From assembly GCF_945859685.1 (NCBI RefSeq), contig NC_079147.1, forward strand, positions 132,271,645-132,335,644: 64,000 nt of DNA. Reading direction: 5' to 3'. The notes beneath the pieces are model-generated. The model had not been told where the DNA came from. It did no database searches and was given only the letters and a program-made list of their open reading frames with translations. The DNA comes from Eupeodes corollae. Taxonomy: Eukaryota; Arthropoda; Insecta; Diptera; Syrphidae. Made by a program: the position numbers and the translations under genes. Position 1 is the stretch's first letter. Each line of letters begins with the position of its first letter. Shown in pieces: positions 33,170-48,100 of this stretch.

Positions 33170-36100
33170 ATGTTGTCAACAGAAAGGCATCATCATAATA
33201 CTAACCAACATTACTCCAATGATAAAATAAGTGTAAGTTATTACTAAAATTGTATATATAGTTTTTGCTATAAATCTTAATTCGTCTTTATTTAAATCAG
33301 AGTGCTGAAGATTTGCATGTTAAGCACAACATAACGTATAACGTTAACACTGTCTATAAACGCTTAAAATAAACTGTTAACAAAATAATATTCATCGTTC
33401 TAAAATGTCACATTTATGTTTTTTTGCCCCAATGTGTTGTTGTTGCTTAGCTAAATTGATAACGATTTAAAGACTTGCCTTTTTAAAAAACAGTTTTGAA
33501 ACTTGTTAAAGTGAAGGTATTTTTTCTTCATAACTCCATTCAATACGGTCGTGAGTTACTTGTGATGATTTTAAATTGCAACGCCTCCAGAAAATAATAT
33601 TGCTTGGCTAAATGAAACGTTCGCCGTGTACTAAATCCAAGTGCAGGGGGGTCATTCCGTAAAACGATAATCGTTCGACGATATCGTTTCGACGATAGTC
33701 TCACTTCACGTAAGACGATAATCGTCAAAGTGATATCGTCAAAACGATAGCGTTTGCACGATAGGATAGCTAAATAGGTATCGTCTGCTATTAATTTCCA
33801 TTGACAACTAAGCAAATTGAAGCAAACAAGTTTCAGTGTAGTTTAGTTTTGTTACAAAATGAAAATAAAAACTCAAAAAAATACAATGAAATGGGTTACG
33901 CTTTTTTTTATATACAAAACATTAGGAATCTCTCTTAATTGTTGTTAAATAAATAAAACACTTGTAGTTCTGGATTTGCAAAAAAGGACTTTATAATGAT
34001 ATTATAAACAAAAAATTTGCCAGACGGTTGTCGTTCTACATTCATAATGTATATACATAAAATATTAAAATTTGTTGTAACTATTGAAACTTTGGGGCGT
34101 AGGAACATTGGTATATTCAACAGGCGAAGATTTTTGTATCGCTCTTGCACGAAGCACTAATCCAAGTTAGTTTTGTAAACATTAAATATTTTTGAAGCCA
34201 AGTTATGTTCAATGTGGATAAAATGAAGTTTTCACTTCCTTCCCTTGCACATTTTCAAGTTATTGAACAAGCATTATCTTTCGTTGAGTTCATTTTGGCA
34301 TTTGAAATATACTCAACGAACTTATACTGAAAACGATTGAACGAGACGATAGTGATAAAGTTACGTGAAGCAAATTATTGACGATATCGTTTTGACGATT
34401 ATCGTTTCGGAAATTACGGAATGACACCCCAGGTTTTAATTGCTATTATCAAAATTTTCGCACCAAAAAACCATTGACTGATTATTCTCTTAAAGCTTTT
34501 GGAAAGTTGTTGTTTATGGCTATTGCTTAGATATTATATATACATACAAAATAATATTTCAAAACTGCCGGTTTTGCGTGGTGCAACATTTGGACTAGGA
34601 ATTTTTAAGTAAATTTAAAAACAAGTTACTTTAATTATTTAAAGGCCAATTTCTTAACGAAATTAAAATAATAACTCTATCTAGTAATTCTCGGTTTATC
34701 TATGGAACGCCATTTTAAAAACATTTTCAGCTCGAGCATTTCTTTAAATCTCATCATGTATGTATGTCTCGCATGAAAATCATTTTTGTGTTCTAGGAGT
34801 TTTAGATGTCCGTTGAATGGAATTGAATTTACGCATATTTTTTGTTAATTTTGTAAGACCCCGTAGATAGTTCTGAAGGTTCTGACTCGAAATTCTGACA
34901 TTTTACGAACAACATTTTTAAAAAATCTGACGGTTTTCGTTGAAGAGGACATTTATTTCGTTTGAGATTTTTAAAACTATTATTAACTTCCCATAGGAAG
35001 TTATTGTAATGGGTCCGATTTTTCAAATTGAAAATTTTGACATATCTCGATGTTTCAAGGTCCCTAGGGTCGAAATAAAAGATTTTTAGAAATACGTCTG
35101 TTCGTGCGTGTGTACGTACGTTCGTACGTCCGTACGTCCGGTCCGTACGTTCGCGACGTTTTTTTCATCGTGCATAGCTCAAGAACCAGAACAGATATCG
35201 ATTTCAAATAAGTTTTGTTATACAGATAATAAGGCAGAAAGATGCAGAAAGGGCTCTCAAGAAAATTGCGTGGGTGGTTTTTTAACCATAGTAGTTTGAA
35301 AAAAAGGTGAACATTTTGGTTAACCCTAAATATCTTACGAACCAAAAACGCGCTAGAGACCTGAATTAAATTTTATATAATATATTGTAACGTGATATCA
35401 ACCAAGTATTTTTTTTTGAAAAAAATCCATTTAACGGTTTTTTTTATAAATCAAAAAAACTGAAAAAAAATTGTCACATCCAAAATTTTACGACTAAAAT
35501 ATGATTTCATCTCCTAAACAATTTTGTGCAACGAAGAATAATGTTTTTGACATCTGATAAAATTTTGAGAAAAATCGAATTGACAGTTTTTTTATAAAAA
35601 ATAAAAATCTAAAAAAACATTACTCAAAGTTGTTAAAAATTGAATATCGATTCAAATATCTTTTCAAAAACTTGAAATTTAGGCTTCAAACTTAAAATTA
35701 AATTAAATTTAATTGGGTGGCGCAACAGTCCGTTGTGAACCAGGGCCTAGTGACTTACATCTCTCAACCATTCCGAGTTCTGCTGTCAGGAATGGAAGGC
35801 TTCAAACTTATTTTATCTTATAAGAAATATTGTTTTCAACATTCTGAAAAATGTTGAGAGAAATTGAATTGACAGTTTTTTTTAAATTATTAAAAACAGG
35901 AACGAAATTAACAAAAGTTGGTAAAAAATGATTTTCGACTCAAATATCAAAAAATAAAAGCCTAACAAAAAAATGTATAAAAGTTGGTAAAAATTGATTT
36001 TCGACTCAAATATACTCTCAAAAATTGTAGATATATGCTTAAACTACTTTTATCTTTCAAAAAATATTGTTTTGTTAACATTCAGTAAAATTTTGAATAA

Positions 36101-39100
36101 AAAAATCGAATTGACAGTTTTTGTACAAAAAATTAAAAACCTAAAAAAAAATTAACAAAAGTTGGTAAACATTGAGTTTCGACTCAAATATCTTTTCAAA
36201 AATTAGAAATATTGGCTTCAAACTTATTTTATTTCACAAAAAATATTGTTTTCGATATTCAGCAATTTCTATATAAAAATCCAACAGTCCGTTTTTCTAT
36301 AAAAAATAAAATCTACAAAAAAAAATTTAAATTTTAAGCAAAACAAATCGACAGACAGGATGTTAAGTTATCAGTGTGGGTCGCATCCCAGCCTCTATTT
36401 TTGACAAATGTACACATTTTCGTGTTGCACTGAACATCTTTAATCCAATAAAGATCAAAAGAAATTGGTTTCGAGTAGTACAATCTCTTAAATATATCAT
36501 GTAAAGCATGACATATTTAAGAGATTGTAGATGATAGAAAGTATTATATTCAAAGTTTAAAGAAATCGTGTGTTCATTAGATTCAGCCAAAAGATTATTG
36601 TTAAGACGAAAAATGCAATATTACTTAAAGTTTAATATTTTAAATATTCAGATCACTACACGTAAAGGCGAAACGAGCGTCTTGTTTTCTTTAAAAAGAT
36701 TAATCTTGACTTTTTAATTGGTTATGTAAATTTTAAGCTTTTTGAAACTGTCAGCGTCCATAACCTTTTACATTGTGCAGCTCCTATTTTTGAATTTTTG
36801 CGAAACCGTATTATGTTTATGTATTTTCTAAAAATATTGACTTAATACACATAAAATGTCTTACCGGTCAAAAATTTAATCCAAAACCGAAATGAATCTA
36901 AAAATAAGGTCTTTGTAAAAAGTGAATACATTGCTGAACCGAGTTCTAATTTCCCATACCCCCAAATTTGAGTGACTAATACATCGTAGTTTTATCTAAA
37001 ACTGAGGTCTAAATAAGAGTTTTAACGCTTGAAAACTTGATAAAGATATGAGTTAGAGCTCAATCAAGTACTAATTTATCAATGAGCAGAATTTAAGAGA
37101 CAAGCAGTTTGTCAAGAAACTGACGGTAACAGTATTGATTTAAATTGATTCAAATAATTTTGTCGAAATCTAAAAACGTAGATTTTTGTTATTTGCTTTC
37201 GATATAAAATGTACAAATCGTGATGCAAAAAAGGAACAAACACATATTGGAATATTTGGTATAAATACATATAGTTGATAGTTTTTCAATTTCAATCTAA
37301 ACATTGTAGACATTTCATATTTTTTGAATGTAACTTAAAATATTTATTGAGTATCTGCTTGAGAAACATTTAAGCTTCACATATTATTAGTCTAACAAAA
37401 CCTTTGACAACATATCATTTCAATCATTCAACGTAATCCTTAAGTCACATTTTATTTTGTCATACAACTCTCAAGGATTAATACAATAAATTTACATAAT
37501 CATGAACCCTACGTTGCAGAGGCTATAGCATAGATTTTTCATTCAAAATTGATTAAAAGGTATGCATTCATAAATACGAAACGAAACAGAAATGACCAGA
37601 CACGTAATATTCTGTGGATATTTCTTTATTTTTCAAAGCTATTTTAAGAATTAACATCACGTATTTATAAATCTTATTGTATGTGATGCAACATACATAT
37701 GTATAACATATTTCAATGTTAATGATGCGATGGATGTATGTATGTATGTATGTACATATAAGACCTAAGGACACAATATGGTATTTTACAAATGGGATAT
37801 TAATTTAGAAAGATACAAGTATATACATAATGTATGTAAATAAAACTCCAGCAAAGTTTATTTTCAAATGCTTGTCCTTTATGTTGAATTGCTTGTTTTT
37901 GTTATTCCTTTACTTATTTATCTATAAAATAATTGAATTAATGGTATACAAAAATTAATTCCTCAATTAAAGTTCGTAAAAAAGTTTTAAGAATATCTTC
38001 TTGTTAATATTGTATCTTTCTGGTTTCCCCAAAATATAAGCTTTAAAAATGAAAATTGTTTTCAAAAATAAAATTATTAAATAAAATGTCACAAACTATA
38101 TTATTACAGCTAGTCTAAAAGGCATTAATTTCACACAAGGTTCTTAGGTTTACACCGATTTAAAAAAAAAGATCCTGTGACCCGCACTGATAACTTCCAA
38201 TCCCTGCTCGTCTGTCGATTTTTTTTAAATTTTGAACATAATATTGATAACAATATTTTGTGTGAGATACAAAAATTTGAAGTCAGTGTCATTCTTTGTT
38301 CTCATAAAACTTGAGTTAAGAACCATTTCTTATCAGTTTTTTTGTTTTGTTTTGAAGTTTTTAGTGTTTTGTAAAAAACGTTACCAATTGAATTTTTCCA
38401 AAAAAAATAACTAAAAGTTGATTTTACTCGTAATATCTGTTTTTGTTCCAGATATTTTTAGGCGAAAACAATTGTTTACCTATTTTAGTAGCATTGGATT
38501 TTTATAAGGCTATTTTTCCTTAAGTTAAGAACAAATTTTTTAGAAAATGAAATCATTTTGAAATCGATACCTTCATTTATTTTTGTATAAAATCAGTTTT
38601 AGTCAACTTGTAGTAATGTTTTTTTAGGTTTTTATTTTTTGTAAAAGAACTGTCAATTAGATTTTTCTCCATATTTTAGTAGCTGTCAAATTTTCTCTGT
38701 TTTTGAAATAGAAAAAGCACCAACTCAATTTTTTTGAGAGTCCTTTCTGCATCATTAACTGTATAACAGAATTAATTTGAAGTCGATATCTCTTCTGGTT
38801 TTCTGAGATATGGACGACGAAAAATGCTTCATGAACGTAACAGTTATCTATCTAAAAATCTTTGATTTATATGTTAGGAACTTTAAAACGTCAAGAAATT
38901 TTAATTTGAGAAATCAGACCGATTAAATAAGTTCCTATGGGAAGTTAAAAATGGACACTTAACATTATATTTTGTCACCCTCCATCCAATTATAATTATG
39001 AATGCCATCCACACAGTAAACCTTCCATTACTAAACATAAAAACGTACACCTAAGCTAAACTGTCATCAAGAGATCTTCTCAAAGTATACAATAAAAAAT

Positions 39101-42100
39101 TGAAGTTTAAGCTTCGAGATTTCTGTTTGAACGGTTTCAATTTCATTTTTGTAAAAAATTTACCAAATGATAACAATCTTACAACAGTATTTTGTACAGG
39201 ACGTTTGAAGTCAATATGTTTCTTTGATCGTAAAAATATTTTTTTCTCAACTTTATAAAAAATATACATATATTTTGCTTTAGAACGGTACCAACAATAG
39301 AAAAATTATTTTATGTTCATATTTTTGCTATTCACATACAATTTTTTTAACATTGTTTTTTTTTTTTGTATATTGTTTAAATAATATACATATTATTAAC
39401 AGAAATGTCAATTTGTTTTGAAGGTTATAAAAAAGAACTTAGCTTACATTTTGTTGCCTCAGTTGCTTACGGAAGTTTTAAATAAATTTCTTACGTCCGC
39501 ATGTTGTATATATTAGAATGCATTCGTAAATTTTCAGCAAGGCAAATCAAAATCAATTAAAAAATGAAAACAAAGCCATTGCCATACATATAATAAGCAT
39601 TTATTCAGCAAATGTTAATTAAAGATCAAACTTATCCATATCAATGTTACAAATATAATTTTAATAATCACAATCACGTTATGTAATTATTTTTTGTAAA
39701 CAATTGCAGTGTTTTTTTAATAATATATATGTATATGTAAGAACAATATAAATATTCTTTTGGTGATAAACATTTTAGTAGAAGCAGCATTTTGTGCATG
39801 TGCACACTGGGGCCATGATTACCCTTAATATTGTATGTTTAGAACTTAAGCAAGCGAGCCATAGGAAAATTAAGAAGTATTGGACAAGAGATACCGTTGT
39901 TTATGTTAAAGTTTTGATTAAAAGAACAGTGTTTAACCCAATATAGTCTATTGTGTTTAACTGAAATATATTGACAGCTTTTAAAAAAGAAGTTAAAACA
40001 ATTAAATTAACAAATTGTATCGATTAATCATAAACAAAACGTAGCAGTTTACTACAGGGTTCTAAAATTTTAAACGTTTCTTTTCGTTTTGCTTACAATT
40101 AAATTGATAACTGCCTTGTATTAGCAAACGAGCATAGACACATGTCTAAAAAGTGACAGTTCGTAAAAACAAACAAAGCAAATAAGCTTTAACCGACCTA
40201 TTGTTTGGAATTCCCAACTTTTAACTGGACCATTACATCCACTGTTCTTATAAGAATAATTGTACAGTTGTCTTAAGAATTTAGCAAGTTGCTAAAAGTT
40301 AAGGTAGCTATTTCATGATTGTTAAAATCGTTTAAAATTGGGTTAATCAACTTTTAAGATCAGTAAAATAATTAAAAGGGATTTAACATTTTATTAAATC
40401 GTTTAAAATACTTTTACAAGATAAAAGTAGCCTGAAGCCTATACCTTAAATTTCGCCAAGATATTTAAATCAGAAATTAATTTTTAATAACCTTTATTAG
40501 TATTTGTTTTGGTTTTCATTTCTTGTAAAAAAAATTGTCACTTTGATGTTTCTTAAAATTTTACCAAATGCCAAATACGGTATTCTTTGATGAATTAAAT
40601 TATTTTGAGTGTAATATTCTATTTTGTGTGTGCAAAATATCTGAAGTGACAAATATTATGTTCAGTTTTTTGATTTAAAAAAAAAACTTCTGTTGATTTT
40701 TTTTCGAATTATTGATTAGAGAGATATTTGTGATTTTGAAATTTTTTTTTATGGTTCCCCGAAATAAGACTAACTTTTGAAAATTGGCCTTGTTTTACTT
40801 TCCAAAAAAAGGTAAAGTTATTATCGGAGATAAAACCAACTTATTTTTACGTTGAGGTATGTAAGGGGGAGCATGCCACCCCCTGCAACCCCTCCTGCTT
40901 GGGCACACTACAGAATTTGCGATAGGTGCGAGGTTGAGCGTATGCAATGTTTCACTTTGCTTAAGTGTTAAAGACCCACTGTTCGTAATTGACTTTAATA
41001 CACTTAACAAAAGTGAAAAAAGGCAAATTCTTGAAAATTTAGCCTTCTTTCACTTGGCTTTATTTCAGGGTACCGCTATGTATAGTAAAAAAACCGCACT
41101 CGATTTTTGTTCTGCATCTTTTGATGATATTATCTGTAAAACAAAATGAATTTGGAGTCAATATCTTCACTTATTGAGATATTGCCGACGAAAAAAGATC
41201 AAAAAGGTTCGAAAATACGTACACAATCACACACAGACATCTTTCTGAAAACCTATTATTTAGATTCTAGGAAAATTCAAGATTGAATACAATAACTTCA
41301 TATGGAAAGTTTTAAAACAATATCTTATTTTAATTCAAAATCTTAAGCATTAGATTTGTATGGTTAACTCGTACCTATACTTATGTATATAGTTTCTCCT
41401 AAAATAATAATTGTACTATACTATTACTGCTGCATCTTAGTTTGAAAAAGCTATGGGTGTATACTCATTAGCTTTTTATTCATCGACACATCTATTACTT
41501 GAGTTTTCACCCATAAACAAAAGGAAAAATATAAAGTCTTAACGAGCATGAGATGATGAAAAGTAGGCACATGTTCTTTTTTATATTTTGTGATAAAAAC
41601 AAAACAATTATAAATATCTGAAGATTTTCAGAAAAATAGCGTCTTCATTTTTACAGTCAAAAGGGCATACGCTGCCCGCCGCGCTGGGCATACATTCGAA
41701 GTTCATGACGTTTGACGAATATTTAATTGCAATTGAATAGTTTTATATGCCAACTGTTCAATTGAACTAAATTTCAATAAATTGAAACAAATAGATTTCA
41801 CGAGGAAGAAGGGTATCGTACGTACTTGCACTTGCATATAGTTAAAGTCACTTGAAGTTTTAAGAATAAATAAGAAATTGTATTAATTACTTGAAGATTC
41901 TTTATTTCCACCTATCACAAAGCATTCTTAAATTGCTGTGAGGGTGAAAACGAATAAAGCTAACAATTCAGTGAAAGTGAACATTGGGACAATACTTTTT
42001 AATTGGGTATATTCAGGTAAATTCTTTAATGTTAATGCTTATGCAACTCTACAACACGTTCATACATAAAAGGAAGGATTCAAGAGGAGATAGCGGTGCA

Positions 42101-45100
42101 TATTGGTCTTAAAGTTCTGAATATGAAAATAGGAGGGAAAACAAAGTTGGCCAAAGCGTTCCTCATTCTCGATCTGAGGTTGAAAAAAGAATCTCCACAC
42201 TTGACAGCAAACAAATTTAAATAAATTGAGCATTTGAACGATCAAAAGACTTGACCGTCAACCCGGAGATCTCTATTGTTCCCTTTATCGAAAGGATAGG
42301 TAGATTCTGGTTGATGCGTTGATTGATTTTCAACGACAGCGACGAAAAGCAACTTTATTTAACTTGACCTTACTTTGTCTCAATACAATGAGGACCTTGA
42401 ATGACTTTCGACCAAAGAACTTCAAAGCGAGCGAAATACAACGACGAGTTAAAAAAGACAACGATTTTCCTCTTGGAAAGAGTCATCAGATTTTATTTCG
42501 TTAACAGATATTTATACAAAAAATCATGTAATTTCGAAAGAGAGATTGCGTTACATTTTAAGTTAAAATTTTAAGGCGAATTCATAAATATAAAAAAGAT
42601 GGCGATTGGTATAATTTGAGTGCTATATTTGAATTTAAAAATACATTTTGACAGTTATAAATTTGAATTTAAATCCGAGATATTTAAGTATTATTTACAA
42701 AAGTTCAAAATAAAGTTAATGATGATTTCTGCTTCAACAGCATTCAAGGGGTGGAATGCAACTTTATTCGACAGTACAATGTTTAACAAATATTGGTACA
42801 ACAACGAAAAGCATAAAACATTGCGGCGGTGTTCTAGCAATATGTTTATCATTATCAAAGTCCTTTTTTCTCTTATATCTTAGAGATTTAAACTTGTTTT
42901 TGGTGCACCAGTCCAGATATTCGAGGTATATTCAAGCATTGGAATGAGGGCTTTCTAATTTACAGCCAGATCAAAACGGGTAACAAATTTCTTGCAATGT
43001 CGGAGAAGGAGCAGAATTTTTGGAAATGTCGAATCATTCCATAAGGGGTGATCTGTGATACATAAACTGAATAACTGGATGAAAGTGCCACTAATGGAAA
43101 GGTGCATCGAGGATGGGTTCCGACGCGACGTGATAACATTGAGATTTTGAAGCTTCAAATTCTCCACGGTTGATAATTGCCCATTGGACAATGATGGCGA
43201 GATCAAAATAGAAATTCACATCTGAAGGACAAAGATGTGAATTTAAGAACGAATATGAAATACTGACATCGCCGAAACAGTTTAATTAATTAGAAGTGGC
43301 AGAACAGAGATCGTGAATAAATATTATGAAGAGAGTTGGAGACAAAACGGAGCCCTGGGGAGCACCATCATTTATTGTATGAACTTCAAACTTAAAACAA
43401 TCCAATACAACTTGTATTGAACGGTTTGAAAAGTAGTTTCTAATCTAACGAAGAAGATATTCATTAATAGCAAAAGCATGCACTTTCGATAAGAGAGCTT
43501 GGCGCCTACTCTATCACATGCCTTTGAAATATCAACTGCAATAATTGTATTTTCTCCAAAAAATTAAAAGATAAAATTAGTTTAACTGTTTGGTTAGATA
43601 GACCATCAAATCAAAGGTGAACCTATTGCTGTGAAAGCCTTATTGCCGGTCATTAAGAAGCATTTGTCCCTCGAAATATTTCTTAAGCTGATAATTAATC
43701 AGCTTTTCTATGACCTTAAAACGAAGGGACGTGAGTGATATTAAACGATAGTTGGGAGGATTTGCCTTTGTTAGGGTCAGTCTACTTATTTCCATCTTTT
43801 CGTAATTATGTGTTTTTAGTAAAATAGGTATAGTTCTATAGAAAAACATATAGAAACACATCTATAAACATATCTGACGTTAAAAGGTGTTTAATCAGTA
43901 GTGAAAGCGGTTAAAATCTTTTTGGAAACGCCTTACACACATTCAAAAGAAGTTTAACATTTATTAAATGTTAAAGGACATTTTTTTAAGAAAATTTCAA
44001 AATTACCATTTTCTTGTGTTATCTCCAACCCTGCACGACCTTAGTGTGTATAAAATACATTCATAGCGCTTGTTTTATTAAAAGTTAAATTCAATTTGAT
44101 TATTGCATTCATCCGGTTTTATCTAGATTTGATTTTTGGTTTTTATTTTTTTAATCTTTAATAGAAGTACTTAGCATTTTTAAATTTTGTTTTTGCAGAA
44201 ATATCTGGTAAGCACTGATAAAAGCGGAGAGTTGACTGTTACTGTTCAGGTAAGCCATAATTTGTACACAAAAAGCTCTAACAGAATATACTTCGTAATG
44301 GAGTCTCTTAAAACCAAATAGAAAAATGTCTTAAACTGAAATAAAAGGTCCGAAAATAAATTTTTCAAAATATTTTGAGCTCAAACAATTTTCCACTTAA
44401 AGAAACATTCCAAAACTGTAAGGGCTTTAAGGAACGGTTGAAAGAATATTTATTTTAATGGATTTTTAAACTTTTTTTTTTATTTTTTATTCCAATTCAA
44501 TTTCAATACATTAAATTTTAAATATTATGAACTTCATTCACTCTCAAAAATGGTGAAGGCGACTCTTAGCGATTAATAAATTGAGTAAGAATCACTCATG
44601 TTTATTCAAAATTTACTTACAGGGCGATTTAACACAACAAGAAAAGAGAGCAGTATTTATAACAGTCCATGATCTAGGATGTAACCGTAAGTATATTGTC
44701 CTAAGTCAATAATTTACACAAAATCTTTAAGATAAATGACATCGGAGTTTTATACAAACAAAATAAAGTAGCCTAAAGACACACTTTTCAAAGTCCTTAT
44801 AAATTGAGAACAATTTTAATAAAGAAAATAGTGTAGATTTTTGTATATATGTATGTACATTTTTTGATATACACATGTCCTTGATTTCTTGAAATTGGAA
44901 AGGTGATCTTGAAATTACTATTAACTATTTAAGACCTGCCAGAGGAGTTGGAAACAAATTTCAATGAAGAACCTTAATTTTAAAAAATTAAACATCTGAT
45001 TAATACAACAAAATTGTATTGCATTAAAAATATTTATATTTTAATTGAAAAAACAGGAAACATTTTAACAATTTTTTGATACAATAATAGCCCAAACACT

Positions 45101-48100
45101 ATATAGTTGAAACTACCTATGATACAAATTTAAGTTCCATCTTAAGTAAACACAATATTTTGGTATTTCTCTTACCATATTTGTTTTAATAGGATAAAGT
45201 AACAAAAAAATGACTTCAGTTAAATAACTTAATAAAGCAGTCCCAACATAGCAAAATAGTTGGTCTACATATCTAAATTTTAATTTTACGATGGTGTTAC
45301 GTCGCCTTTGCCTTGTGTCCACTTTTTTTTGATATTTTTCGATACCAAAAAATGTACAAATATTTATGATTTTAGCTTTTTTTTACTTAAGCCTCTTGGA
45401 TAGTATTGAACGTAGAGCATTTAAATTGATAGATGATAATATCATCATAAGTTCATTTACTTCCCTTTTCACCGTTATTTTGACGACTTATATGCTCTAG
45501 TGAAATAGCCAGGTGCATTCTTCCCCTTAAAGAGTTCAACCGTAATACTCGCGCTTGTAGAAATGCCAACAGTATACCCTCGAGCCCAACTTCGGCCGTA
45601 CTGTCAAATACAGAGATTCGTTCTTAAGCCGTTCTAAGCGAATGTGGAATGCCTTACCACACTCTGTCTTTCCTAGTGATTGCAATATTCAGGAATTTAA
45701 AACCAATGTGCACTGACATCTCCTTTACATCCCTCTCTCCTCTTTCTAGTGCTTACACTGTGCCTCTGCATATTAAGGGTAGTAATATCCCCTTGAGTGT
45801 GTGCTTATTATAAACAAAAGAAAAAAAAAAGTTTTTCTTGAAGGTTGTTTAAATATTAGTCTAACGTTTGTGGCCTATCTGAAACACATAAGAATTTATG
45901 TGTGTTCATTAAGTCTTTTGCTTGCAGCACATCACACGTAAGATTGTTGTTGTAACTTGTCTATCATCTTATTGATTCTATCGTACATCTATCAAAGAAC
46001 GTCTGAAGTCTCTCCATCTATCTTGCTACATGAACTTCCAACTTTTTAAAGATCAAAAATCTATTGAGTAACTTTTGTGTATAGATTTACTTATGGTCAC
46101 GCAATAGCTTCTTCCTTGTTTCGAAAGTACTTTGCCGTAGAAGACAACGACCTTATCTTTTCCGTTGTGGAATTGTGATAATATCGATGATGAAGTTTGC
46201 CTGAAGTAAGACATGCCAGTGAATAAGCGTCACATAAAATATTTAAATAATTGCATGTCAACCTCTCATAGTATTCACTCTTTAATTCTTAACTATTGTA
46301 CTCCTTTCATTGCATTCAGAGTATAACTGATAGCTATCTTTCTTTATTACATCAGCCTATGGTAGCTAAAACCGAGTGTTTCTACCTTTTTTGACAAGAA
46401 CCAGGATCTTATTGAATTTTCGATCAGCCCATCTTTGTTCGCTATCTTCAGTTAATTGATGTTGATGATAAAGATGTTAATTTAAGTTCCTCGATCTTAG
46501 AATGTTTGTCTCAATGTTTTGTCAATGTTCTCAGTAATTGAGTTTTTGCCCTTCTAAGTTGGTTCTTACTAGTTTATCTGATTTAATTCAAATGCAGAAC
46601 GAAAAAAGGCTTCCCACGCAAACTGTTCGATAATTACGTCTCCTGCTGTACTGCCTACGAGGTTAGAGGTATTGGGTTCAATCCTTACTTGTGCCATCTA
46701 CTTTTATTTCACGGGTACTGCCTCTTGCGGGTAATTGATAAATCCTCTAAGATTAATTCTTGTCATTAAAAGTGCTTTCTCAAATTTGTCGTTTGAATTC
46801 TTCATTATAGCTGTAGGTCTCCTCCATTCCTGACATTACTTGCTTACATGAATTGTTAAGAGTTGTAAGTCACTAGACCCAGGTTCTCTACGATTAACGT
46901 GTTGTTGAGCTCGTTTATACATATATTTATTAAAGGTTTGCAAAAACTGAAAATTGTAATTTATCAATTACATATTGATAAATATCTATTGATTAATAAT
47001 ACATAAGATTTGTGTTTACTTCATTTCCCAGATAATTCTTTTCAAGAATTTGTCAACAGCCCTTGTATGACAGAAATCAAAGAGAGATCATGTTTTATTC
47101 ACATTGATGTCCCAGGTCATGCTGATGGAGCTGAAGCACTTCCAGATTCGTAAGTTTTATTTATTTGAATTTTGTAATCGAATAGGCAATACATTTTGGA
47201 CACTTAATGATTTTGCGAATAGTTTTCAGTTTCCATCCTTACAAACTCTTGGTGAAGACTTAGTTACGGTATTGGACTTCTTACATGTAAAATATGTTAT
47301 TGGATTGGGTGAAGGTGCTGGAGCAAATGTGTTAGCTCGCTTTGGATTAGCTCATCCTTCAAGACTATTGGGCTTAATTTTAATCAACTGCACAGGAAGT
47401 GCTGCTTCTGTATTACAATCCTTTAAAACAAAGGTAAGTTTTATGTTTTGACGTTAATACATATATGATAATAATTATTGTTTGTTGTAATTTTGTTCAC
47501 AAAGTTTATTACCTGGAAAAATGATGAAGTAGCTCAGTCTGCTGAAAGCTTCTTACTATATCATAAATTTGGACATGTAAGTTTTATAAACGCCAGTAAA
47601 TTTGTATTTGTGATTGTTATTTTTTACATTATTTTAACATTGGCAAGTCGTAAATGACTTTTTTTTAAATTCAATGTAATGTACGGTCTCTACGGGCACG
47701 GGTAAGATTTTAATATTTGATTGTGATGTCACAATTTGACACCAGAATCAGAGCTGAAAGCCTTTATGCTAATATACTGAGACGAGATTGACTATGGCTC
47801 CAACTCGTCTTTTTCTCAACTTTTAGTCAAATAGTAGTTTTCAATTTATTAACATTGTTGTTTTCTACAAAAAATAGCAATTTGTTGGTGATAATCCAGA
47901 CAAAGACAAAATTGTAGCTGAGTATCAAAAGAGATTAAGAAGTTCACTAAACAGTAAAAATATTGGCCAATATGTTAAAGCATTTATGAAGTATGTATGT
48001 GAACATTATAAATACAAAAACTTTATTCATTCTTTTAAAAAATTGTATTATTCTTAATTTGAAGTCGCAAAGATTTGTCTTTAAGAGATTGCAGAGTTGA

